Shown here piece after piece: positions 51,201 through 59,995 of a stretch of 64,000 bases of DNA. The stretch lies in contig CBDCMO010000002.1 in NCBI GenBank assembly GCA_965219125.1, positions 558,001 through 622,000 on the forward strand, in the 5' to 3' direction. This DNA is from JBBSOK01 sp965219125. Its GTDB lineage: Bacteria > Bacteroidota > Bacteroidia > Flavobacteriales > Flavobacteriaceae. Made by a program: the position numbers and the translations under genes. The first letter of the stretch is position 1. The number at the start of each line of letters is the position of its first letter. The notes under the pieces are model-generated. The model had not been told where the DNA came from, did not search any database, and saw only the letters and a list, made by a program, of their open reading frames with translations.

Positions 51201-52112
51201 TTAGTGGAGTAAATCTAGAAGCGCTGTTTCTAGATTGTAAAAATTAAATTTGTATCCCAATTCTTCAATCTTTTTAGAACTCACTAAATTGCCTTCGGTT
51301 ACAAGTACAGCCATTTCACCTAACATAAGATGCAGCATAAAACTTGGAACATTTGGCATAAATAGCGGCTTGTCCAACTGGTCTGCTATTTGTTTTACCA
51401 TTTTTTTATTGGTAACAGGGTTTGGGGAAACAGCGTTATAAACGCCTTCTAGCTCATTATTCAAAATATAAAGATAAATTCCGGCGATATCTTGTAGATG
51501 AATCCACGACATCCATTGGTCTCCACTTCCAATTGGGGAACCAACGCCCAATTTTATAGGTTTCATTAACTCCATTAATGCTCCATCCTCCTTTGCCAAA
51601 ACAGCGCCAGTGCGCACTTTCGCTACATCTATTCCTAATTCTACAAATTGATTAGCGGCATTTTCCCATAAAACGACGACTGTTGCCAAAAAGCTATCGT
51701 CAACTTCTTTATCTTCTTCAGTATACAATTTTGTTTCAGAACTTGAATAGATGTTCACACCACTCGCCGAAATAAACTGAGTAACTTTGTGTTCAATATT
51801 TTTGAGGGTTTCAAAAATTAAGTTAGCCGTTTCGGTTCTACTTTCTATTATAATTTTCTTGTATTTTTTTGTCCACCGTTTTGAAATAGTCGCACCAACC
51901 AAATTTATAATTGCAGAAACATCTTTAAACGCAGCTTCATCAATTACCTTTTTCTTGGGATTCCAATAAAAACCTTTGTAGTTTGGTTTATTTTCAATTT
52001 TATCTTTACTAGTGGTAAGATAGTGGATTACAATATCTTGATCTTGGCATTGTCTAACAATTTCGCCGCCAATTAATCCTGTTGCTCCAGTTATAAGTAT
52101 TGTTTTGCCCAT
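51201..52112 (-). CDS. TIGR01777-type SDR family oxidoreductase (epimerase-like)
   Basis: 303 residues. Rossmann motif TGATGLIGGEI at residues 7 to 17, INLVGATISKRWTKKYKK and ASGVNIYSSS, with a C-terminal DUF1731-like part (PNVPSFMLHLMLGEMAVLVTEG). This resembles the SulA-type/YfcH family of NAD-dependent epimerase-like proteins. The substrate is unknown. The usual Tyr-x3-Lys is not clear, so it may be a degenerate SDR protein. Confidence 0.9.
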   Translation of the reverse strand: MGKTILITGATGLIGGEIVRQCQDQDIVIHYLTTSKDKIENKPNYKGFYWNPKKKVIDEAAFKDVSAIINLVGATISKRWTKKYKKIIIESRTETANLIFETLKNIEHKVTQFISASGVNIYSSSETKLYTEEDKEVDDSFLATVVVLWENAANQFVELGIDVAKVRTGAVLAKEDGALMELMKPIKLGVGSPIGSGDQWMSWIHLQDIAGIYLYILNNELEGVYNAVSPNPVTNKKMVKQIADQLDKPLFMPNVPSFMLHLMLGEMAVLVTEGNLVSSKKIEELGYKFNFYNLETALLDLLH

Positions 52113-52239
52113 ATTCTAAAATTAGAGATTCATAGTTGAAGGGCAAAGGCTGTTAACGCAAGATTATGAAATGTGAACAGGCAATAAATTTTTTGAATTT
52201 CAGAAAGAAGAAACCTGAAATGTATACATAAGTTATAAC

Positions 52240-52914
52240 TTATAATATTGCTTTTGTGGCGCGCAACATATCTCTTTTTCCGGGTGGACCAGCGATTTTT
52301 TCAATTGAAAAACCCGCAGCTTTCATTGATCTTTTTGCCAAGCCGTTTGCTGCATACGTTACCAAAACTCCGTTTGGCTCTAAAGCGTTGTACATATTTT
52401 GAAATATAGTTTCATTCCATAATTCTGGTTGTACGCGTGCGCCAAAAGCATCGAAATAAATGAGATTATGTTGCGATATATCTGAAATGTCTTCAAACTT
52501 TTTATGCTGTTTCAGTAGTGAAAATTGATCACTAATCTTTAAAATTTTTCCCCATTCCGAAATATGAATTTCGCGAAATAATTCTTCAGAAAAATTTAAA
52601 ACTTTTGGATAATTTAATTTTTCGACCTCTTGCATTGAAATTGGAAAACCTTCAACCCCTGTGTAATTTATTTCAAGATTGATCAGTTCAGATTGCTGAA
52701 ATGTAAGCAAGCAGTTAAGCGCGGTACCAAAGCCAATTTCGAGGATAGAAATATTTTGAGGCCTATTTTTTTCAAAATAATAGTTTAAGCCCGCATTAAT
52801 AAAAACGTGAATTGCTTCGTTAACAGCTCCGTGTTTGGAATGATACTGTTCGTTCCAATCCGGTAAATGGATTGTTACAGATCCATCTCCCGTTGTCAGA
52901 AATTCGCGCTTCAA
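52240..52914 (-). CDS. mnmD: tRNA mnm5s2U34 methyltransferase MnmD (DUF752)
   Basis: 225 residues from a TTG at 52914, which gives MKREFLTTGDGSVTIHLP, the usual N-terminus. A longer frame to 53043 would overlap the DUF4920 gene and is unlikely. SAM motif ILEIGFGTALNCLL and the conserved LIYFDAFGARVQPELWN, then GVLVTYAANGLAKRSMKAAGF, match the MnmC methyltransferase domain. As no oxidase domain is present it corresponds to stand-alone MnmD. It completes 5-methylaminomethyl-2-thiouridine in tRNA. It starts 7 bases after the lipoprotein gene stop. Confidence 0.9.
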   Translation of the reverse strand: MKREFLTTGDGSVTIHLPDWNEQYHSKHGAVNEAIHVFINAGLNYYFEKNRPQNISILEIGFGTALNCLLTFQQSELINLEINYTGVEGFPISMQEVEKLNYPKVLNFSEELFREIHISEWGKILKISDQFSLLKQHKKFEDISDISQHNLIYFDAFGARVQPELWNETIFQNMYNALEPNGVLVTYAANGLAKRSMKAAGFSIEKIAGPPGKRDMLRATKAIL

Positions 52915-52921
52915 AAAAAAA

Positions 52922-53431
52922 TTATTGTTGTTCTGGAACAAGAACTCCGTTTGAGGTAATTGAAAGTGTTCTTTTTGGTGCCGTAATTGCAGCAATTTCC
53001 TCTTTTGTCTTGCCAGCATCTTCAGCATAATGACGTTGCTCATCTACGCTAACCTCTTCAACAAAAGCTTTGCCTTCAACTATAACATCTTTACCTGCAA
53101 GATCTTTCGGCATAAAAAAACCGTATTCCTTAAATTTCACCATTGCTTCTTCTTCTCCCATATTCATCGTCATCCAGCAACCTTTGGCTTGACACACAGC
53201 ATTTACTTCGCCCATAAATTTAACGGCCAACGTGTCGCCCGGCTTTAGGGTTTTAAATTTTTCGGCCATTTCATCTTCTGCAATAAATCCTTCATCATTA
53301 ATTTTATCTCCGAAAGACTCATAAGTCATCGCAGTTTCCTGATTATCTGAACTTGTTTCCTGTTTTTTATCTTGGCCTTTACAACTAAATAAAGATGTTG
53401 CGGCAATTAGTGCAATAATTAAATTTTTCAT
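52922..53431 (-). CDS. DUF4920 lipoprotein
   Basis: 169 residues with a lipoprotein signal (LIALIAATSLFSC, Cys17). The mature domain carries VNAVCQAKGCWMTMNMGEEEAMVKFKEYGFFMP, a two-Cys and Met-rich motif typical of DUF4920 and suggestive of metal (copper) binding or a redox role. A Lys/Glu-rich region separates signal and domain. It is likely periplasmic. Precedes mnmD in the same direction. Confidence 0.88.
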   Translation of the reverse strand: MKNLIIALIAATSLFSCKGQDKKQETSSDNQETAMTYESFGDKINDEGFIAEDEMAEKFKTLKPGDTLAVKFMGEVNAVCQAKGCWMTMNMGEEEAMVKFKEYGFFMPKDLAGKDVIVEGKAFVEEVSVDEQRHYAEDAGKTKEEIAAITAPKRTLSITSNGVLVPEQQ

Positions 53432-53515
53432 AATGTGTAAGTTTAGTAAAATATTGACTACTACTATTATGCAATTTTAATACTTTTTTTGAATTATTAT
53501 GGTTCATATTTTACC

Positions 53516-53523
53516 TATTTTTG
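53516..53523 (+). promoter_or_regulatory. Candidate -7 box (TATTTTTG) for ilvE
   Basis: Matches TAnnTTTG. A TTTG at 53488-53491 could be the -33 box, 24 bases away. The ATG of ilvE is at 53566. Confidence 0.5.
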
Positions 53524-53565
53524 CAAAATAGTATCTTTTCTAAATTTAAAACCTTATTACATATT

Positions 53566-54618
53566 ATGGCGCTTACAATTCAAAATGCATCCAAATCACG
53601 TGTTAACGAAATCGATTTCGATAATCTTGTTTTTGGTAATACATTTACTGACCACATGTATGAATGCGACTATAATGATGGTGAATGGCAAAATCCAACA
53701 ATAAAACCTTACGGTCCATTATTGCTATCTCCAGCGTCTAAAGTTTTTCATTACGGACAAGCGGTTTTTGAAGGTATGAAAGCATTTAAAGACGACAATG
53801 GAAAAGTTTGGTTGTTTAGGCCAGATGAAAACCAAGAGCGTATTAATATTTCGTCTAAGCGAATGGCAATACCTGAATTCCCGAAAGATATGTTTTTTGA
53901 AGCTTTGACAACTTTAGTAAAAATGGACAAGGAATGGATTAAACCAGGACTTGGCAACTCATTATATATACGTCCATTTGCAATGGCAACACAGGCAGGA
54001 GTTTCTGCTTCGCCATCAACAGAATATAAATTTATGATATTACTTTCTCCCGCGCAGGCCTATTATACGGGAGACGTAAAAGTTATGATATCACAACATT
54101 ACAGCCGGGCTGCAAATGGTGGTGTAGGTTTTGCAAAAGCAGCAGGAAATTATGGCGCTCAATTTTTTCCAACAAATATTGCGCGCGAAAAAGGTTTTCA
54201 ACAAATTATTTGGACAGATGCAGGCGAGCATAAATATTTGGAAGAAGCAGGAACAATGAATATTTTCTTTCGAATAAATGATACTTTGTTAACAGCTCCC
54301 AAAAGTGATAGAATTTTAGATGGTGTTACCCGTAAAAGTGTAATTGCACTTGCAGAAAAAGATGGAGTTACGGTGGATGTCCGCCCTGTTTTGGTTTCTG
54401 AAATTTTGGAAGCTTCAAAAAATGGTACTCTAAAAGAAATTTTTGGTGCAGGGACAGCTGCCGTAATTAGTCCAATTTCCGCATTTAGTTATGATGAAAT
54501 TGAACACGTTTTACCAAAACAAGAAAATGGTTTTGCAGCAAGATTTAAGAAAGAATTAATGGATATACAATACAACCGAAGCGAAGATCCTTTTGGTTGG
54601 AGGTACGAGGTTTTGTAA
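53566..54618 (+). CDS. ilvE: Branched-chain amino acid aminotransferase
   Basis: 350 residues from ATG at 53566 (MALTIQNASKSRV); a TTG at 53521 would fall inside the promoter. Fold type IV PLP enzyme. VFHYGQAVFEGMKAF, LYIRPFAMATQAGV, AKAAGNYGAQFFPTNIAREKGF and LEEAGTMNIFFRI, with a probable catalytic Lys in GGVGFAKAAGNYG. It interconverts Leu, Ile and Val with their 2-oxo acids in the cytoplasm. Confidence 0.95.
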   Translation: MALTIQNASKSRVNEIDFDNLVFGNTFTDHMYECDYNDGEWQNPTIKPYGPLLLSPASKVFHYGQAVFEGMKAFKDDNGKVWLFRPDENQERINISSKRMAIPEFPKDMFFEALTTLVKMDKEWIKPGLGNSLYIRPFAMATQAGVSASPSTEYKFMILLSPAQAYYTGDVKVMISQHYSRAANGGVGFAKAAGNYGAQFFPTNIAREKGFQQIIWTDAGEHKYLEEAGTMNIFFRINDTLLTAPKSDRILDGVTRKSVIALAEKDGVTVDVRPVLVSEILEASKNGTLKEIFGAGTAAVISPISAFSYDEIEHVLPKQENGFAARFKKELMDIQYNRSEDPFGWRYEVL

Positions 54619-54797
54619 GGACAAAATTTTAAGGAAAAATTCCAAATAACATATAATTAAATTCCAATTTGCAAATAGGTAAACCTTTTTGAATATTGGA
54701 ATTTCTTTTTTGATTTTTATTTGGAATTTGGCGTTTGTAATCTGGAATTTCTTTTTATTGACTTTTATTTGCGATTTGGAAGTTGTGATTTGAAATT
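54619..54797. repeat. Degenerate tandem repeat in the intergenic region
   Basis: The words GGAATTT, TTTTTATTTG and GATTTGGAA recur in ill-ordered form, such as TTTGGAATTT and CTGGAATTTCTTTTTATTG, over 180 bases. No gene is seen. Confidence 0.5.
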
Positions 54798-55184
54798 TTA
54801 TTTTTCAAGTATTGCTTGAATATCCGGCTTAAAATAATTTGATCCTTTTAGCACTTTGCCATCCTCACGATAAATTGGTTTGCCGTCTTCCCCCAATTTA
54901 CTCATATTACTTCGCTGTATTTCATTAAAAACTTCTTCAATTTTATCTTGCATTCCGTGTTCTATAATTGTTCCACACAATATATAAAGCATATCGCCCA
55001 AAGCATCGGCTACTTCGACCAAGTCATTATTATTGGCAGCTTCCAAATATTCTTCGTTTTCTTCGCGCATTAATTCATACCGCAATAAATTTTTCTTTGT
55101 TCCCAAATCTGCCGTTGGCGTTGTTTTAATTCCTAGTTTAAATGAAGTATGAAATTGGGTTACGGCGGCTATTTTATTTTTCAT
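54798..55184 (-). CDS. MazG-like nucleoside triphosphate pyrophosphohydrolase
   Basis: 128 residues of the all-alpha NTP pyrophosphatase superfamily. LMREENEEYLEAANNNDLVEVADALGDMLYI has the E-x2-EE...E-x3-D metal-binding pattern. The tail GEDGKPIYREDGKVLKGSNYFKPDI is that of the family related to phage HisE/MazG proteins. It probably removes pyrophosphate from non-canonical dNTPs. No neighbour clarifies its substrate. Confidence 0.9.
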   Translation of the reverse strand: MKNKIAAVTQFHTSFKLGIKTTPTADLGTKKNLLRYELMREENEEYLEAANNNDLVEVADALGDMLYILCGTIIEHGMQDKIEEVFNEIQRSNMSKLGEDGKPIYREDGKVLKGSNYFKPDIQAILEK

Positions 55185-55291
55185 AATTTATAATTTTTTA
55201 GTACTCTTTTCAATTTGAATTATTCAACTTTTTTGGTCAAATTAGTAAGTTTAAAAGCAATTCAATGATAAGCATTTTCGTAAAAAAGCGG

Positions 55292-55299
55292 TATTTTTG
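55292..55299 (+). promoter_or_regulatory. Candidate -7 box (TATTTTTG)
   Basis: Matches TAnnTTTG 21 bases before the ATG of the 62-residue membrane protein. Confidence 0.45.
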
Positions 55300-55320
55300 A
55301 AGCTTTAAATTATAAGAAAC

Positions 55321-55509
55321 ATGTTCACAACCGGACAATTGATTTTTGCTGGATTATTTGTTGTAGGTTTTATTACACTTTTATATTTCAGTTATCGTGG
55401 TGATAAAAAGCTACACAAAAAACAATATAAAGGAACGTTTTGGATTTTGATTGGTTTTCTAGCTTTTATAGGTTTTTTGGTGGCTATTAAATATTATATG
55501 AAACAATAA
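55321..55509 (+). CDS. Small two-helix membrane protein
   Basis: 62 residues with two membrane segments (QLIFAGLFVVGFITLLYF and TFWILIGFLAFIGFLVAIKYY) joined by a basic cytoplasmic loop (YRGDKKLHKKQYKG). The loop places both ends outside. No family name known to me. It has its own -7 box and a terminator, so it is a complete small gene. Confidence 0.8.
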   Translation: MFTTGQLIFAGLFVVGFITLLYFSYRGDKKLHKKQYKGTFWILIGFLAFIGFLVAIKYYMKQ

Positions 55510-55854
55510 TTCATCCTTGAATTACACATTAAAAACCCTTGAAAAGTAACTTTCAAGGGGTTTCTGATTCAAATTTCGAAATTCTATTTGGTTGAAAGAA
55601 ATCCCTAATTCTTAGAATACATAAGCATTTGCTCTTAAAAGTTTTTGGTTGATCTACTGTAAAACTTTCAATTTCACCAGCATCATTCATTTTTTGGAAC
55701 AATTATGGGATTTACAATATTGTGTAATCTTTTGGATAACATTATCTTTTTTACCGCGTTCAAAAGCACAATATGAAAATCACTGTCGGTTTCTCATATA
55801 TGCTTCTTTAATCATCGAAAAATCAATTAAAATATTTGATTTCTATTGAATATT
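55510..55854. other. Intergenic region between the small membrane protein and rocD
   Basis: 345 bases, containing a terminator near its start. A 66-residue frame at 55649-55849 has aromatic-rich composition and no family features, so I take the stretch as non-coding. Confidence 0.5.
55537..55560 (+). terminator. Terminator of the small membrane protein gene
   Basis: CCTTGAAA (55537-55544) pairs with TTTCAAGG (55551-55558) followed by GGTTTCT, 27 bases after the stop. Confidence 0.75.
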
Positions 55855-57135
55855 TTAAACTTCAAATTCTTTTAAAGTATCACATATTATAGACACACAA
55901 TCCATCAATTGCTCTTCGTTCATGACCAATGGTGGTGCAAATCTTATAATATTGCCGTGGGTTGGTTTTGCCAATAAGCCATTATCGCGAAGTTTTAAAC
56001 AAATATTCCAAGCTGTCTCACTTTCTTCAGAATCATTAATTACAATTGCATTCAGCAACCCTTTTCCTCTAACTAATTTAACGATGCCACTCGTTTCAAT
56101 ATATTTGTTTATTTCAGCTCTAAAAAGATTTCCCAGTTTATCTGCATTTTCAGCTAATTTTTCATCGCTTACTACAGTAAGTGCCGCCATTGCTACAGCC
56201 GCTGCAGTTGGATTGCCTCCAAACGTTGAACCGTGGCTTCCCGGCGTAATAACTTCCATAATTTCATTATTCGCCAAAACGGCCGAAACTGGATATGCGC
56301 CTCCACTCATTGCTTTACCCAATATTAAAATATCCGGTTTAACATCTGGCGTGCCGCTACAATCTTTGTTTGGACAATTACAATTTCCACACGTTGCCAA
56401 TAATCTACCGGTGCGGGCGATACCTGTTTGCACTTCATCGGCTATAAATAATACATTGTGTTTTTCGCAAAGTGCTTTTGCTTTTCGTAAATAATCTTCC
56501 GCCGGAACGTACACGCCAGCTTCACCTTGTATAGGTTCAACCAAAAATCCAGCAATATTTTTGCTGCTTGTAATCGCTTTTTCCAATGCGGCGATGTTAT
56601 CGTATTCTACTTTTAAAAAGCCATCTGTATATGGTCCAAAATTTTTGCGGGCAACGGGATCGTTACTAAAAGAAATGATGGTAGTTGTACGACCGTGAAA
56701 ATTATTATTGCAAACTATAATTTCAGCTTCATTTTCGCTGATCCCTTTTTTTTCATAAGCCCATTTTCTGCAAATTTTTAAAGCGGTTTCAACTGCTTCG
56801 GCACCTGTATTCATTGGCAATATTTTATCGAACTTAAAATAATCAGCAGCAAATTTTTCATATTTGCCCAGCATATCGTTATAAAAAGCACGCGATGTTA
56901 GCGCCAATGTTTTAGATTGTTCAACTAAAGCATCAACGATTTTTGGATGGCAGTGTCCTTGATTAACCGCGGAATATGCCGAAAGAAAATCATAATACTT
57001 TTTGCCATTTACATCCCAAACATGAACGCCTTCACCCCTTGTTAAAACTACTGGTAGTGGATGATAGTTATGTGCTCCGTATTTATTTTCTAAATCGATT
57101 GATTGTTGATCGGCTGTTTTTTCTAAAGTTGCCAT
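55855..57135 (-). CDS. rocD: Ornithine aminotransferase
   Basis: 426 residues of class III PLP aminotransferases. GAEAVETALKICRKW, LFIADEVQTGIARTGR (PLP Asp) and ILGKAMSGGAYPVSAV (Schiff-base Lys), with GGNPTAAAVAMAAL. The insert CGNCNCPNKDCSGTPDVKPD contains four Cys and is seen in Bacteroidota ornithine aminotransferases; it could bind a metal. It converts ornithine and 2-oxoglutarate to glutamate semialdehyde in arginine and proline metabolism. It stands divergently from rlmD. Confidence 0.94.
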   Translation of the reverse strand: MATLEKTADQQSIDLENKYGAHNYHPLPVVLTRGEGVHVWDVNGKKYYDFLSAYSAVNQGHCHPKIVDALVEQSKTLALTSRAFYNDMLGKYEKFAADYFKFDKILPMNTGAEAVETALKICRKWAYEKKGISENEAEIIVCNNNFHGRTTTIISFSNDPVARKNFGPYTDGFLKVEYDNIAALEKAITSSKNIAGFLVEPIQGEAGVYVPAEDYLRKAKALCEKHNVLFIADEVQTGIARTGRLLATCGNCNCPNKDCSGTPDVKPDILILGKAMSGGAYPVSAVLANNEIMEVITPGSHGSTFGGNPTAAAVAMAALTVVSDEKLAENADKLGNLFRAEINKYIETSGIVKLVRGKGLLNAIVINDSEESETAWNICLKLRDNGLLAKPTHGNIIRFAPPLVMNEEQLMDCVSIICDTLKEFEV

Positions 57136-57272
57136 TTTCGGTATATTTTGAAGTAAATAAAAAATTATTCCTGCTTAGTTGGAGAGAAATCATCCACAAG
57201 TGTGCAAATTACTAAATATTTATCAAATTATTTTTTTGAAAGCCCTACACCTTTTATAACTTTCAATTATAG

Positions 57273-57280
57273 TATTTTTG
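57273..57280 (+). promoter_or_regulatory. Candidate -7 box (TATTTTTG) for rlmD, near-leaderless
   Basis: Matches TAnnTTTG but ends only 4 bases before the ATG at 57285, so transcription would begin at or very near the start codon. Confidence 0.45.
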
Positions 57281-57284
57281 CGAA

Positions 57285-58709
57285 ATGGCGAGAAAAAACA
57301 ACCGATTGGTTTTTGAAAATTTAGAAGTAATTGATGCGGGCGCAAAAGGCAAGGCTATCGCCAAAGCGCCCGACGGCAAAGTAGTGTTTATAGATAATGC
57401 TGTTCCCGGCGATGTGGTGACCGTACAAACGTTTAAAAAGAAAAAGGGTTATTACGAAGCAAAAGCTACTGCAATTACTAAACTTTCGGATAAACGGGTA
57501 ACGCCAGTTTGCATTCACTTTGGTACTTGCGGCGGCTGCAAATGGCAGAATTTAGGGTATGAACATCAACTTTTTTACAAGCAGAAAGAAGTAACCGAAA
57601 ACCTAAAACGCATCGGAAAAATTGAATTGCCCGAAATAACACCAATCTTAGGTTCGGCAAAACAATATATGTATCGCAATAAAATGGAATTTAGTTTCAG
57701 CGATAATAAATGGCTAACCTTAGAGCAAATTAGAAGCGACCAACAAATAGAAAATAAAAATGCCTTGGGTTTTCATATTCCTGGAATGTGGGATAAAATT
57801 CTGGATTTGCAGGAATGTCATTTACAACGGGACCCGAGCAATGCAATCAGGGATTTTGTAAAGATAAAAGCGCAGGAATTGAAGTTGTCCTTTTTCAACA
57901 CTAGAAATCAGGAAGGATTTTTACGCACGTTGATGCTTAGAACTTCAACTACGGGCGAAGTGATGGTTTTGGTTCAATTTTATTTTGAAGATGTTGAAAA
58001 CAGAATTTTACTATTAAAGGCAATTGAAGAAAGATTTCCAGAAATTACATCGCTTTTATATGTAATAAACAGTAAAGGAAACGACACGTTATACGATCAA
58101 AATATTGAAGTTTTTGCTGGCAACGATCATATATTTGAAGAAATGGAAGGCTTAAAATTCAAAATTTATGCAAAATCATTCTATCAAACCAACAGCGAAC
58201 AGGCTTTTGAATTATATAAAATTACAAGAGATTTTGCAGGTTTAACGGGAAATGAAATTGTATATGATCTGTATACAGGCGCCGGAACAATCGCTCAATT
58301 TGTTGCAAAAAATACAAAGAAAGTTGTTGGTATCGAAGCTGTTCCGGATGCAATTACAGCGGCGAAAGAAAATGCGGTAATTAACAATATTGAAAATACC
58401 GAATTCTTTGTAGGCGATATGAAAAACATTTTTAGTGATGATTTTATTGAAGCACACGGAAAACCGAACGTTATAATTACAGATCCGCCGAGAGATGGCA
58501 TGCATAAAGATGTAGTTGCCCAACTATTGCGGATAGAAGCTGAAAAAATTGTATATGTAAGTTGTAATAGTGCAACACAAGCAAGAGATTTACAAATGTT
58601 GGACGCATTATATAAAGTTACAAAAACACAGGCGGTAGATATGTTTCCACAAACGCACCACGTGGAAAATGTAGTACTTTTGGAAAAACGAAAAATCGTT
58701 CAAAATTAA
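57285..58709 (+). CDS. rlmD: 23S rRNA (uracil-5-)-methyltransferase RlmD
   Basis: 474 residues. An N-terminal TRAM domain (VIDAGAKGKAIAKAPDGKVVFID), an iron-sulfur cluster site CIHFGTCGGCKW with the fourth Cys in LQECHL, and the TrmA-like methyltransferase domain: YDLYTGAGTIAQFV, FVGDMKN, ITDPPRDGMH and the catalytic Cys in VYVSCNSATQARD. It makes 5-methyluridine in 23S rRNA. The RlmD name rather than RlmC or TrmA is based on the TRAM domain and FeS site. Confidence 0.92.
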   Translation: MARKNNRLVFENLEVIDAGAKGKAIAKAPDGKVVFIDNAVPGDVVTVQTFKKKKGYYEAKATAITKLSDKRVTPVCIHFGTCGGCKWQNLGYEHQLFYKQKEVTENLKRIGKIELPEITPILGSAKQYMYRNKMEFSFSDNKWLTLEQIRSDQQIENKNALGFHIPGMWDKILDLQECHLQRDPSNAIRDFVKIKAQELKLSFFNTRNQEGFLRTLMLRTSTTGEVMVLVQFYFEDVENRILLLKAIEERFPEITSLLYVINSKGNDTLYDQNIEVFAGNDHIFEEMEGLKFKIYAKSFYQTNSEQAFELYKITRDFAGLTGNEIVYDLYTGAGTIAQFVAKNTKKVVGIEAVPDAITAAKENAVINNIENTEFFVGDMKNIFSDDFIEAHGKPNVIITDPPRDGMHKDVVAQLLRIEAEKIVYVSCNSATQARDLQMLDALYKVTKTQAVDMFPQTHHVENVVLLEKRKIVQN

Positions 58710-58726
58710 ATTAGAAAATATAATTT

Positions 58727-59215
58727 ATGCTAAATAGGATTTTACTTCTTTTCGTAATATTCATAGTTACAAATAGTTGCACGCGCGACGATATTTGTGC
58801 AGATGGTACTGCCACTACTCCAATGCTTATAATTACTTTCAATAATATTGATACGCCAACAACCAGGAAAAGTGTTGTGGGCTTAAAGGTAACTGTAATT
58901 GGTACGGCTTCTCAAACGTTCGCGCCAAATGCCACCAATGATTCTATTGCAATTCCATTAAACCCAAATTCGGGACAACTTAAATATTATTTTTCGCGTG
59001 ATTTTGGGGGTCCAACAGGGAATATTGACGAGGTAACTTTTACCTACACGCCCTATTCGGTTTACGTAAATAGAGCTTGCGGTTACAAAATAAATTATAG
59101 CGGTCTGGAAGGAACAATAGAAGCAGGGAACGGAGAAAATTGGATACAAAGTATAGATATAAAAATACCAACAGTTGAAAATGAGAACAAAGCACACATT
59201 ACTATTCTGCATTAG
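58727..59215 (+). CDS. DUF6452-like lipoprotein
   Basis: 162 residues. Signal with lipobox (LFVIFIVTNSC, Cys18), then a Cys-containing start TRDDICADGTATTPMLIITFNN and VNRACGYKINYSGL. A beta-rich flavobacterial family; the DUF6452 label is from memory. The stop overlaps the start of the next barrel-like gene by about 35 bases, so the two are coupled. It follows rlmD by 17 bases, which suggests one transcript. Confidence 0.82.
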   Translation: MLNRILLLFVIFIVTNSCTRDDICADGTATTPMLIITFNNIDTPTTRKSVVGLKVTVIGTASQTFAPNATNDSIAIPLNPNSGQLKYYFSRDFGGPTGNIDEVTFTYTPYSVYVNRACGYKINYSGLEGTIEAGNGENWIQSIDIKIPTVENENKAHITILH

Positions 59216-59882
59216 TATTTGGGTGGCATCATTTACAATGTTGTCGCAAACTAATGAAGTGAAAGTTGACACCTTAAACGTGCCGACCAAATACGGCCTG
59301 CGTTTGGGTGTAGATTTAAGCAAACCCTTACGCACCTTGTTAGATAATAGTTACAGCGGTTTGGAAATTGTAGGAGATTATCGTATTTCAAAAAAGTTTT
59401 ATGTTGCTGCGGAATTAGGAACGGAAAGCAAAGATTTTTCTGAAAGCAACTTAAAATCCAAATCTTCGGGAAGTTATATAAAATTGGGTGTTGACTATAA
59501 TTCCTATGTAAATTGGATTGGCATGCATAACGAAATTTTCACAGGTTTGCGCTTTGGTTATGCAAATTTTAAAGATGAACTTTTAGTCTATCAAATTTAT
59601 AACAGCGATCAAACTTTTACGTCGCCAATTGTTAGAGACCCACAAGAATTTTCAGGTTTATCAGCACAGTGGGCAGAATTTGTTTTAGGTATTAAAACCG
59701 AAGTTTTCAATAATCTTTATCTCTCCGTTAATCTTCGGTTAAAAAGATTATTTTCCGACACAAAGCCGGAAAACTTTGACAATCTATTTATTCCTGGTTA
59801 TCAAAAAACCAACGATTTCAGCAAATATGGCGCGGGTTATGGCTATACAATCTCTTATTTAATTCCGCTTTACAAAAAATAG
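59181..59882 (+). CDS. DUF6048-like outer-membrane beta-barrel protein
   Basis: About 233 residues from ATG at 59181 (a TTG 6 bases upstream is also possible). Signal peptide (LLFCISIWVASFTMLSQ), then strands with alternating aromatics (YGLRLGVDLSKPL, GLEIVGDYRISKKFYVAAELG, GIKTEVFNNLYLSVNLRLK) ending in Tyr-rich YTISYLIPLYKK, like an 8- to 10-strand outer membrane barrel. Overlap with the preceding lipoprotein supports a joint role in the outer membrane. Confidence 0.84.
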   Translation: MRTKHTLLFCISIWVASFTMLSQTNEVKVDTLNVPTKYGLRLGVDLSKPLRTLLDNSYSGLEIVGDYRISKKFYVAAELGTESKDFSESNLKSKSSGSYIKLGVDYNSYVNWIGMHNEIFTGLRFGYANFKDELLVYQIYNSDQTFTSPIVRDPQEFSGLSAQWAEFVLGIKTEVFNNLYLSVNLRLKRLFSDTKPENFDNLFIPGYQKTNDFSKYGAGYGYTISYLIPLYKK

Positions 59883-59995
59883 TTTACAGTCACATTCACA
59901 GCTGTTGGACTACTAATTTAAAAGGTTTTATCAAATAACAAACGTTATTATTTTACCTGCAAACAGAGACTGAGACTTAGACTAATTCATTCAAA

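Noticed and set aside
52915..53043. N-terminal extension of mnmD
   Set aside because: It would overlap the DUF4920 gene and lacks similarity; the TTG at 52914 gives the family N-terminus.
55649..55849. 66-residue frame downstream of the small membrane protein
   Set aside because: Aromatic-rich composition, no recognisable start signal or family, lies in a non-coding gap.
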